Notes under the pieces: generated by a model | Database searches by the model: none | Seen by the model: only the letters and a program-made list of their open reading frames with translations | Told to the model about the DNA's origin: nothing | Shown: positions 17,223 through 25,019 of the stretch, piece after piece | Layout: every line of letters starts with the position of its first letter | How positions within the stretch are numbered: the stretch's first letter is position 1 | NCBI GenBank assembly: GCA_029946125.1 | Contig: JAQSDX010000027.1 | Location: 1-48,808 of the forward strand | Length of the DNA: 48,808 nt | Origin: Candidatus Methylobacter titanis | GTDB taxonomy: Bacteria > Pseudomonadota > Gammaproteobacteria > Methylococcales > Methylomonadaceae | Reading direction: 5' to 3' | Translations under genes and position numbers: made by a program

Positions 17223-18607
17223 GCGAACACATCCTCTTTCTTACCGGCAAACTGGCTGAAAAACAGCTGCGTAGTATTCTCGAAAAAATGCAGCCTAAAT
17301 TCACCTACACCGTGCATCAACTGGGTCTCAAGGTCGCAGCCTTAATGACCGCAGACATGATAGGCCGCCGCTTGACCGACACCTTCGGCGCTGACCGCAT
17401 ACTGGTGCCCGGACGCTGTCGAGGCGATTTGGAAGCCTTGTCCAAAAACTTGGGTTTGCCGATTGAACGAGGCCCGGATGAACTCAAAGACTTGCCGATG
17501 TTTTTCGGACACGCCGCGCACAAACTTGATTTAAGCCGCTACAGCGTCAAAATCTTTGCCGAAATCGTCGATGCGCCGAATGTCAGTGTTGAAGAAGTCG
17601 TTAAACGCGCCGCCTACTACCGACAAAACGGCGCCGATGTGATCGACATAGGTTGCCTGCCGAGCACCGATTTTCCGCACATGGAAGACATCATCCGTAC
17701 CTTGAAACAGGAAGGTTTTACCGTCAGCATCGATTCGCTGGAGGCCGACGACTTGCTCAGGGGCGGCAAAGCGGGTGCTGATTATATGCTTAGCCTGCAC
17801 GAAAGTACCTTGTGGGTCGCCGATGAAGTGGCGGCGACGCCGATCATCATTCCGGAAAGACATGAAGACTTGGCCTCGCTGGATCGAGCCATCAAGATCA
17901 TGCAGGCAAAAAACAAAGCCTTTATCGTCGACCCGATTTTGGATCCGCTGCATTTTGGCTTCACCCAATCCATCGTGCGTTACCATGAAGTCAGGAAAAA
18001 CCATCCCGATATTGAAATGATGCTGGGCGTCGGCAATATCACCGAACTGACCCATGCCGATACCCTGGGCATGAACGCCCTGCTGCTGGGCATCTGCTCG
18101 GAACTCAATATCAACAGCATTTTGGCAACCGAAGTCAGCAAACATGCTTGCCGAGCGGTCAAAGAAGCCGATTTGGCCCGGCGCATCATGTTTGCGGCAA
18201 AAGAACACGACATGCTGCCCAAGCATATTGATCCCGGCTTAATGGCTTTGCATGAGACCTCCCCGTTCCCCTATAGCCTGGAAGAAATCAAGGAACTGGC
18301 CGGGCAAATCAAAGATCCCAGCTTCCGCGTTCAAATCAGCGCCGAAGGGGTGCATATTTTCAACCGAGACGGCTTGCACAGCGCCACCGACCCGTTTGAC
18401 CTGTTTCCGAAACTGCATGTCGAAAATGACGGCGGCCACGCTTTTTATCTGGGCGTTGAACTGGCCAGAGCTGAAATAGCCTGGCAACTGGGAAAACGCT
18501 ATACCCAAGACCAAGCGTTACAATGGGGTTGCGCAACCGACAGCTCAGAAGCCAGCGTTGACCTGCACACCTTTAAACCCGCCGGAAGCACTTTGAAATC
18601 AACGTAG
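17219..18607 (+). CDS. DUF6513 dihydropteroate synthase-like protein of methanopterin synthesis
   Basis: The 462-residue protein has an N-terminal domain (residues 1-130, starting SEHILFLTGKLAEKQL) and a central TIM-barrel resembling dihydropteroate synthase (about 135-330, with DVIDIGCLPSTDFPH, VSIDSLEADDL and FIVDPILDPLHFGF). A C-terminal extension follows. Such proteins occur in methylotrophs and methanogens within tetrahydromethanopterin gene clusters and are thought to act in pterin coupling or a related step. It overlaps dmrB by 4 bases. A 129-base gap with a strong hairpin separates it from the next gene. The exact reaction is not established by this sequence. Confidence 0.85.
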   Translation: MSEHILFLTGKLAEKQLRSILEKMQPKFTYTVHQLGLKVAALMTADMIGRRLTDTFGADRILVPGRCRGDLEALSKNLGLPIERGPDELKDLPMFFGHAAHKLDLSRYSVKIFAEIVDAPNVSVEEVVKRAAYYRQNGADVIDIGCLPSTDFPHMEDIIRTLKQEGFTVSIDSLEADDLLRGGKAGADYMLSLHESTLWVADEVAATPIIIPERHEDLASLDRAIKIMQAKNKAFIVDPILDPLHFGFTQSIVRYHEVRKNHPDIEMMLGVGNITELTHADTLGMNALLLGICSELNINSILATEVSKHACRAVKEADLARRIMFAAKEHDMLPKHIDPGLMALHETSPFPYSLEEIKELAGQIKDPSFRVQISAEGVHIFNRDGLHSATDPFDLFPKLHVENDGGHAFYLGVELARAEIAWQLGKRYTQDQALQWGCATDSSEASVDLHTFKPAGSTLKST

Positions 18608-18632
18608 CCCACGGAAACCATGAAAAAAATGA

Positions 18633-18676
18633 GGAGTGCAAGCTTTGCTTGTGCTTGCAGGCAAAGCCTGCACTCC
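18633..18676. repeat. Long hairpin repeat in the C1-cofactor cluster
   Basis: A 16-bp stem with one G-T pair (18633-18648 with 18661-18676) encloses a 12-base loop. It stands 25 bases after the DUF6513 stop and 60 bases before the DUF447 start. It has no T-run and looks like a dispersed intergenic repeat. Its GGAGTGCAGGCTT core recurs near 24315. Confidence 0.7.
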
Positions 18677-18735
18677 AGTAATCAGCCGTTTTCGCCATTA
18701 AAGGTGACATCGCCTAATTTTATGAAGAAGTTACC

Positions 18736-19401
18736 ATGATTCAAGAAACCCTAGTCATCACCCAAAACAGTTCCGGTCTGGCGCATATTGCGCCGATGGG
18801 TATTCATGTTATCTCCAGGGATGGAGTGTATGCCGAAAACCTGTCGGGAACAGGTTCGGCAATCTCCAAGGACGGAGTGTACGCCGCGAGCCAGCAGGGA
18901 ACTGGCACGGCGACTGGGTCGCAAGACGATTTCATCATCCTGCCGTTTCGCCCCTCAACAACACTCAATAACCTGTTGGCAAGCAAAACCGCCGTGATCA
19001 ACTATTGCGATGATGTACGGGTGTTTGCCGGATGCCTGACCGGGCGGCGCGACTGGCCGTTAAAACCGGCGGAAAAAATCGATGGTCAAGTGCTTGATTG
19101 TGCGCTGGCCCATACCGAAGTCGAACTGGTTCGCGTTGAAGACGACCAGACCCGGCCCAAACTATTCTGCAAAGCCGTGCATAACGTTAATCATGCACCC
19201 TTTAGAGGCTTTAACCGCGCCCAATATTCGGTACTGGAAGCGGCGATTTTAATCAGTCGTTTAGGTATGATTCCATTAGAAAAAATACAAGCCGAAATCG
19301 ACTATCTGCGTATCGGCCTGGAAAAAACAGCCGGAGACCGAGAACTGGAAGCCTGGAGTTGGTTGATGACGGTTATTGAAAACTTTGAGGTAGACGCATG
19401 A
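18736..19401 (+). CDS. DUF447 family protein with an in-frame repeat insertion
   Basis: The 221-residue protein belongs to DUF447, a flavin-reductase-like split-barrel family found in methanogens and in the methanopterin clusters of methylotrophs; its exact role is unknown. The N-terminal IAPMGIHV strand should run straight into FIILPFRPSTTLNNLL. Here about 38 residues (roughly 26-63, with two DGVYA units) are inserted between them, encoded by two 51-bp hairpin repeat units. The reading frame is kept and the rest of the protein appears normal. It overlaps mfnB by 4 bases (ATGA), so the two are coupled. Confidence 0.85.
   Translation: MIQETLVITQNSSGLAHIAPMGIHVISRDGVYAENLSGTGSAISKDGVYAASQQGTGTATGSQDDFIILPFRPSTTLNNLLASKTAVINYCDDVRVFAGCLTGRRDWPLKPAEKIDGQVLDCALAHTEVELVRVEDDQTRPKLFCKAVHNVNHAPFRGFNRAQYSVLEAAILISRLGMIPLEKIQAEIDYLRIGLEKTAGDRELEAWSWLMTVIENFEVDA
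18811..18917 (+). repeat. In-frame 51-bp hairpin repeat, copy A (two units)
   Basis: Two units begin at 18811 and 18862, exactly 51 bases apart. Each has a small hairpin (CTCC, loop AGGGAT or AAGGAC, GGAG) and a larger one (CCTGT-CGGGA-ACAGG inside GCCGA/TCGGC in unit 1; CCAG/CTGG inside GCCG/CGGC in unit 2). They lie inside the DUF447 gene and preserve the frame. Confidence 0.85.
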
Positions 19402-20087
19402 CCGGAATGCTTGCCAGCGTTAACAGCGTAGAAGAAGCCTTGTTGGTTTTAAGCGCGAATGTCGATATTATCGACCTGAAACAACCGGCTTTAGGCGCCT
19501 TGGGTGCGCTGAAAACCGATCTGGTCAAAGCCATTGTTACTGAAATTAACGGTCGCTGTCCTGTTAGCGCAACCGTCGGCGACCTGCCGATGCAGCCTGA
19601 GATTGTTTACCAGGCAGTGACAGCGATGGCCGAAACCGGCGTCGATTATATAAAAATCGGATTTTTTCCCGGCGGCGACTGGCAGGGAACTATAGAAAAA
19701 CTCGCTACATTTCAACACCGGAACCTGGGAACGATCGACTTAATAGCGGTGCTATTCGCCGATACCCAACCGGATCTTGCCGTCATAGACTCGCTAAAAA
19801 ATGCCGGATTCAACGGGGTCATGCTCGACACCATGAACAAAACCAACGGCTCCTTAACTCAGGTCATGGCAAAAGCCGACATAGCGCAATTTGTCCGACT
19901 GGCAAAAGACCGGAAAATGCTCTGCGGACTGGCCGGTTCGCTCAGACTGGACGATATAGCCGAACTGATACCCTACCAGCCGGATTATCTTGGTTTTAGA
20001 GGCGCATTATGTCTGGATCACAACAGAACAGCGCAATTAAACAGTGCGTCAATCAGGCAAATAAAACAGACTATAGATCAAAATTAG
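19398..20087 (+). CDS. mfnB: (5-formylfuran-3-yl)methyl phosphate synthase
   Basis: MfnB joins two glyceraldehyde-3-phosphates into the furan ring precursor of methanofuran. The 229-residue TIM-barrel protein (DUF556) has the motif DIIDLKQPALGALGA with Lys28 and VDYIKIGFFPGG with Lys86. These correspond to the Schiff-base and second active-site lysines known in the archaeal enzyme. In bacteria that use formyltransferase/hydrolase it supplies the methanofuran-like cofactor. It is the last gene of the cofactor cluster and converges on a sensor kinase. Confidence 0.92.
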   Translation: MTGMLASVNSVEEALLVLSANVDIIDLKQPALGALGALKTDLVKAIVTEINGRCPVSATVGDLPMQPEIVYQAVTAMAETGVDYIKIGFFPGGDWQGTIEKLATFQHRNLGTIDLIAVLFADTQPDLAVIDSLKNAGFNGVMLDTMNKTNGSLTQVMAKADIAQFVRLAKDRKMLCGLAGSLRLDDIAELIPYQPDYLGFRGALCLDHNRTAQLNSASIRQIKQTIDQN

Positions 20088-20204
20088 CTACCTGCCGAAA
20101 ACCGCATCTTAATTGCCGATTGAAGAACAATGACAGGGATGACTTTAATCGCTCATTCACAGACACAGGCCCGACCGCACCACTGACAACAAGAGAAAGA
20201 AAAC

Positions 20205-21737
20205 TTATGCGTCGCTACTTATTATGGGTAGAGTGAAATAAAAAGTGGTGCCTTTTCCAGATTCGCTATTAAAACGCAAAACACCTTCATGAGCTTCGAT
20301 AAGTGAACGACTGATAGATAGCCCCATTCCCATCCCGTCTTTTTTAGTGGTATAAAAAGGCATCAATATTTTTTGTTTCTCGTCTTGAGCAAGTCCAAGT
20401 CCATTATCCTTTACCCTGATCTCTATTTCATTATTGAGCGTTAATTGGCTCTGGATGCTTAATTGACGTTGCTGTTTTACGGGTATGTTTTGTAAGGCAT
20501 CAATACTGTTTCGGATCAAATTTATGATGACCTGTTCAATTTGTATATGATCGACAGAAATAGACGGCAGATTGTTTTCCAGAACAAATGTTAACCTTAT
20601 GTCGTTTTTTTTAACTTCAGCGATACACAGGTCAACCGCATCATGAATCAAGCTATTAATATCGGAGCTTGAACGATGTTTTGCATGAGATTTAACAAAT
20701 TCCCTCATTCGATGAATTATCTGTCCCGCTCTTAAAGCCTGCTGCTGAGTTTTGTATAAGATCTCGGTAAGCTTGACCAAATCAGGATCTTCAGTGTTGA
20801 CAAGGTTCAAACTGACTTGCGTATAGCTGGTAATCGCAGCCAGAGGCTGGTTGACTTCATGAGCGATGCCTGAAGCCATTTCCCCCATCAACCCAAGGCG
20901 AGTCACATGAGCGAGTTCGTTCAGATGTTCTTTGTCTTTCTGCTCCCGGCGCTTGAGTTCGCTAATATCGGTAGAAATTCCGCACAAGCCGTAAACACTG
21001 CCGTTTTCATGGCGCAGTGGTTGCTTAGTGGAAAAGTAGGTGCCGGTAATGGTGCTGTCTTTGGCAGTAATCATCTCCTCGACTGCTACTCGTCCACCCA
21101 ATTCAATGACTCGGCGATCATTTTCGCGCAATCTTGCCGTGGTAGCAGCATCAAAAAAATCATCGTCTACCTTGCCAATAATGTCTTCCATCCCCTTGCC
21201 AAACAGTTGCCGTACCGGTCGATTGGCATACTGATATTGATGATTGTTATCCTTGATATAAATAAGGGATTCGACACTATCAAGAATGACGGCAAGTTTA
21301 TTTTCACTTTCGCGCAACGCCTTTTCTGCTACTTTTCTTTGCTCTATCTCGGCTTGCAGCTGTTCGGCACTGGGTAAAGACAAGGCGCGCGGAGTAATCC
21401 ATAGCATCAGGAAAGCAGTAGCAATCGAAAGAATCGCCGTAATACCTTTAAACAATCCGTCCAGCCAATATAAAGGTATCCATATCGTGATAGCCGACAG
21501 TAAATGCGTGGTACCGCAGGCAATAATAAATCCGGCAAACATGACGACCAGCCATGGATAGGGAAAGCTTTTACGCTTCCGGATAAAATAAATGAGAATC
21601 AGAGGAATCGAGTAATAGGACAGAGTAATCAGTATGTCTGCGATAACATGCAGCCAAAGCAATACCGGACTCCACGACAGGCAATACCCATGAGGCAGAA
21701 AGTCTTTAATACCAAAAAAATTAATCAATTGTTGCAT
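20205..21737 (-). CDS. Sensor histidine kinase with ethylene-receptor-like membrane domain
   Basis: This 510-residue orphan kinase has three parts. The N-terminal three-helix membrane domain (about 25-120) carries the residues that define ethylene binding in plant ETR1: Asp34, Tyr41, Pro45, Ile71, Cys74 and His78, in HVIADILITLSYYSIP and GFIIACGTTHLL. A PAS domain (about 140-265) follows a coiled linker. The kinase core has His293 in GIAHEVNQPLAAI, the N-box VIINLIRNSIDAL and DNGLGL/MGMGLSISRSLIEAHEG of the FixL/DctB type. Bacterial homologues such as the Synechocystis receptor bind ethylene through copper. No response regulator is adjacent. Ethylene sensing is inference from conserved residues. 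Confidence 0.9.
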   Translation of the reverse strand: MQQLINFFGIKDFLPHGYCLSWSPVLLWLHVIADILITLSYYSIPLILIYFIRKRKSFPYPWLVVMFAGFIIACGTTHLLSAITIWIPLYWLDGLFKGITAILSIATAFLMLWITPRALSLPSAEQLQAEIEQRKVAEKALRESENKLAVILDSVESLIYIKDNNHQYQYANRPVRQLFGKGMEDIIGKVDDDFFDAATTARLRENDRRVIELGGRVAVEEMITAKDSTITGTYFSTKQPLRHENGSVYGLCGISTDISELKRREQKDKEHLNELAHVTRLGLMGEMASGIAHEVNQPLAAITSYTQVSLNLVNTEDPDLVKLTEILYKTQQQALRAGQIIHRMREFVKSHAKHRSSSDINSLIHDAVDLCIAEVKKNDIRLTFVLENNLPSISVDHIQIEQVIINLIRNSIDALQNIPVKQQRQLSIQSQLTLNNEIEIRVKDNGLGLAQDEKQKILMPFYTTKKDGMGMGLSISRSLIEAHEGVLRFNSESGKGTTFYFTLPIISSDA

Positions 21738-21843
21738 GTGTCAAGTTTACAATAAAATGAGGGACAGGATGGCTTAAAGCCCCTTTGCCCCATGTGTTTG
21801 TGATAAAAAAGCCGAACTCCCAAGCATGTTTGAAATACGAAAA

Positions 21844-23040
21844 TCACTCGGCCCGCAAAGCCTCTAAAGGTTCTAGCCGGGCGGCTTTCATTGCCGGAAC
21901 TACTCCGGCTGCTATGCCGATCAGCAATGAGACCATAAAGGCCGCAACGATATAGGCCCAGGCCAGCTCCACCGGCAAGGCGGGCAGTGCGACCTCAAGT
22001 ATCTTGACGATGGCTATGCCCAGCAACACGCCGCACAGCCCACCTGCACCGCTTAACGCCAAGGCCTCGCACAGAAATAGCTGGAAAATGGTTCGCCTTT
22101 CTGCGCCTACCGCCCGCAGCAAGCCGATTTCGGAAATGCGTTCGGAAACGGCGATAGTCATAATAGTTAATATGCCAACCGAGCCTACCAGCAAAGAAAT
22201 ACTGCCCAGCGCGGCTACCGCCAATGTCAGGATATTCAGAATAGAATCCATGCTTTTCAGCATCTGGTTCTGGGTGACGACGGTGAAATCTTCCCTGCCG
22301 TGCCGGGCAATCAAATGTCGTTTGATCGCATTTTCTACACCGGCAATCGCGGCATTGCTTTGATAGAGCAGATGGATTTCCATCAGGCTTTCCCTGTTAA
22401 ACAACTCCAGCGCTTTGGCGGCGGGGATGTAGATGGTGTCGTCCATATCAAAACCGAGCGTCTGGCCTTTTTTTTCCATCACGCCGATGACCCGAAAACG
22501 GTCGCTGCCGATCCTGATGCGCTGGCCTAGCGGGCTGGCCGTGCCGAACAGTTCGGTCGCCAGTTTATTGCCCAGCACCGCAAAGGCGCGCGGGTTGCTT
22601 TCTTCTTCCGGTAAGAAACGCCCGCTGACGACCTTGATTTTCCAGATTTCCGGTACCGCAGAACCGACCCCGAGCACGTTGGTGCGTCGCTGCATTTTTC
22701 CGGCTTTAATTTGTGCATTACCTTGCACCATCGGGGATACGGAAATAATATTTCGTCGATTTCTTAAGCTGACCGCGTCGGCGATAACCAGCGGTCTAAC
22801 GGTGCTTATGGTTGCGCCCGACACACCGAAGGTGGTAGTTTTTCCGGGATGAATGCTGATCAAATTAGTGCCGAACTGAGTGAACTCTGCCAGCACAAAG
22901 GTATGAATTCCGCGACCGATAGACGTTAATACCACCACCGCCGCGATACCGATAATCAGACCCAATGCGGTCAGTGCCGAACGCAGTTTGTGGCTAATAA
23001 CCGTCCGATATGACAATAAGATAAGATCAGCGTAATGCAT
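21844..23040 (-). CDS. MacB-like ABC transporter permease
   Basis: The permease is 398 residues from the chosen start MHYADLILLSYRTVISHKLR, 4 bases after the preceding gene's stop. A longer start at 23106 would overlap that gene by over 60 bases. The plan is typical of FtsX/MacB permeases without ATPase: N-terminal helix (TALGLIIGIAAVVVLTSIG), a large periplasmic MacB-PCD domain (about 45-245), then three C-terminal helices with ERISEIGLLRAVGAERRTI. It is the last gene of a four-gene export operon and is a divergent paralogue of the permease just upstream. Confidence 0.9.
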   Translation of the reverse strand: MHYADLILLSYRTVISHKLRSALTALGLIIGIAAVVVLTSIGRGIHTFVLAEFTQFGTNLISIHPGKTTTFGVSGATISTVRPLVIADAVSLRNRRNIISVSPMVQGNAQIKAGKMQRRTNVLGVGSAVPEIWKIKVVSGRFLPEEESNPRAFAVLGNKLATELFGTASPLGQRIRIGSDRFRVIGVMEKKGQTLGFDMDDTIYIPAAKALELFNRESLMEIHLLYQSNAAIAGVENAIKRHLIARHGREDFTVVTQNQMLKSMDSILNILTLAVAALGSISLLVGSVGILTIMTIAVSERISEIGLLRAVGAERRTIFQLFLCEALALSGAGGLCGVLLGIAIVKILEVALPALPVELAWAYIVAAFMVSLLIGIAAGVVPAMKAARLEPLEALRAE

Positions 23041-23044
23041 AGGT

Positions 23045-24250
23045 TTACCGCTTTGCCAATGCGACAATAGGATCGAGATTGGCTGCTTTTCTGGCCGGTA
23101 ATACACCGAACAGCAAGCCGGTAATTAACGAAACTGCCAAGGCGGCCAGCAATGCCCAGCCCGGCAGCTCCATAGGAAAATCCGGGTAAAAAGCCTGCAA
23201 AATTGCCAGGGTTACGTATCCCAAGATCACGCCCAACACCGCGCCTGCCAGCGACAGCATCGCCGCCTCGGCCAAAAATAGCCATAGCAACTGCCTTTTG
23301 GTTGCGCCCAAGGCTTTCAGTAAACCGATTTCAGCAGTACGTTGCGTAACGCTGACCAGCATCACATTCATCACCAAAACACCCGCTACTAGCAAACTGA
23401 TTCCAGCGATACCGGCTACAGTCAGGGTCAATGCGGTCAATATTTTATCGAAGGTGCTGACCACGCTGTCCTGGGTAATCAGTGTCACATCGTCTTCGCC
23501 TTCATGGCGGGCCTTGATGATGCCCCTGATTTCATCGACCGCCTGATACATGTCCGGTTTGGATTTGGCTTCAACCAGAATCCTGAATAACGAATGGGTA
23601 TCAAACAAAACCTGTGCCGACGCCACCGAAATAATCACAATTTCATCAAAATCGATGCCGACCGATTGCCCTTCCGACGCCAGCACGCCGATCACCCGAA
23701 AACGCCGGTCGTTAATGCGCAACCATTGCCCCAGAGCCGATTGCTTGGCAAACAGTTCATTACGTATAGTTTGGCCGATCACGCACACCGACAGAGTTTT
23801 ATCGATCTCGGTTTGGGGCAAAAAACTGCCTTGCGCCATGGTCAAACGACGCACCCGTCTTAGTGCATGCGTCGAACCCAAAATATTGGTTTCACGCTCC
23901 AGTCCTTGCGCTGAAACGGGCGCAGAACCGACGGTTAGCGGCGCGATGGCGGCAATATGACGACTGCGTAACAAAGCCTCGGCATCTTCCAGCGTCAGAT
24001 CCCTGGGTGTTTCGCCGAATAACGGCGGCTGTCCGCCTAGGGTTTCGGTGCGCCCCGGCAACACGATAACCAGGTTCGTGCCTAAGGCTTCAAACTCGTT
24101 AACTATATAACGGCGAGCGCTTTCGCCCAACGCAGTTAACACCGAAACCGAAGCAATACCGATGCTCATTGCCAGAATAATCAATCCCGCACGCAAGCGC
24201 TGGGTGCTGATGGCGCCTAAGGCTTGGGTTAACGTGTCTTTAATGAGCAT
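23045..24250 (-). CDS. MacB-like ABC transporter permease
   Basis: This 401-residue second permease has the same plan: helix at about 23-45 (LIILAMSIGIASVSVLTALGE), periplasmic MacB-PCD domain, then three helices with QRTAEIGLLKALGATKRQL. Having two different permeases suggests they form a heterodimer. The gene sits 110 bases downstream of the ATPase gene, a gap that carries a partial hairpin-repeat core, so a weak internal promoter is possible. Substrate is unknown; relatives export macrolides, peptides or lipids. Confidence 0.9.
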   Translation of the reverse strand: MLIKDTLTQALGAISTQRLRAGLIILAMSIGIASVSVLTALGESARRYIVNEFEALGTNLVIVLPGRTETLGGQPPLFGETPRDLTLEDAEALLRSRHIAAIAPLTVGSAPVSAQGLERETNILGSTHALRRVRRLTMAQGSFLPQTEIDKTLSVCVIGQTIRNELFAKQSALGQWLRINDRRFRVIGVLASEGQSVGIDFDEIVIISVASAQVLFDTHSLFRILVEAKSKPDMYQAVDEIRGIIKARHEGEDDVTLITQDSVVSTFDKILTALTLTVAGIAGISLLVAGVLVMNVMLVSVTQRTAEIGLLKALGATKRQLLWLFLAEAAMLSLAGAVLGVILGYVTLAILQAFYPDFPMELPGWALLAALAVSLITGLLFGVLPARKAANLDPIVALAKR

Positions 24251-24359
24251 GATTTATCCTGATTCGGCTTAATTACTCTGCATCGCTGCCGTTATAATGA
24301 AAAATAGAGCAACCGGAGTGCAGGCTTCCATACTTAACTGCTGATACGATGAACACGGG

Positions 24360-25019
24360 TTAACTGAGTTGCCCATCGACAATGCGAATTTTTCGGCGCG
24401 CCCGGTCGCCCACATTCTGATCATGGGTAATAATCACCAATGTCACGCCCTGCCGATTAAGCCCTTCCAACAACGCGATAATTTCCTTGCCGGATTTGCT
24501 GTCGAGATTACCGGTCGGCTCGTCCGCCAATAAAATCGCAGGGCGCATAATCATGGCCCTGGCAATCGCGACACGCTGTAGCTGTCCACCGGAAAGCTGA
24601 TCCGGCCTATGGTGAGCGCGATCTTGCAGACTGACCGACGCCAGCGCCTCCAGTACCCGTTGTTTGCGTTCCTTAACCCCTACGCCTGCCAGTATCATCG
24701 GTATTTCAATGTTTTCAGCCGCCGATAAACGCGGGATCAAATGAAAAAACTGGAACACAAAACCGATGTTTTCGCGGCGAACTTTGGCAAGTTCGTCGTC
24801 GCTAAGCTGGGTAACCGGCTGATCATTTAACAGATACCGGCCTGAGCTGGGCTGATCAAGCAGAGCGATGACATTTAATAAGGTCGATTTTCCGGAACCT
24901 GACGGCCCCATCACCGATACATATTCGCCTTTTTCGATGACGGCATTAATGTCATTCAAGGCATGAACGGTCTGCTCGCCTACCTGGAAATAGCGGTGAA
25001 TATGTTCCAGCCGGATCAT
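24360..25019 (-). CDS. ABC transporter ATP-binding protein (MacB/LolD type)
   Basis: The 219-residue ATPase has Walker A GPSGSGKSTLLN, Q-loop region FVFQFFHLIPRLSA, signature LSGGQLQRVAIARA, Walker B AILLADEPTGNLD and the switch histidine in LVIITHDQNV. The last two and the overall length match the MacB/LolD/FtsE group. Its start overlaps the stop of the adaptor gene by 4 bases (ATGA). It energises the two permeases encoded downstream. Confidence 0.93.
   Translation of the reverse strand: MIRLEHIHRYFQVGEQTVHALNDINAVIEKGEYVSVMGPSGSGKSTLLNVIALLDQPSSGRYLLNDQPVTQLSDDELAKVRRENIGFVFQFFHLIPRLSAAENIEIPMILAGVGVKERKQRVLEALASVSLQDRAHHRPDQLSGGQLQRVAIARAMIMRPAILLADEPTGNLDSKSGKEIIALLEGLNRQGVTLVIITHDQNVGDRARRKIRIVDGQLS

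Noticed and set aside
17531-18226. A 231-codon open frame antisense to the DUF6513 gene.
   Set aside because: The plus-strand protein is a clear family member; the antisense frame is a codon-bias shadow.
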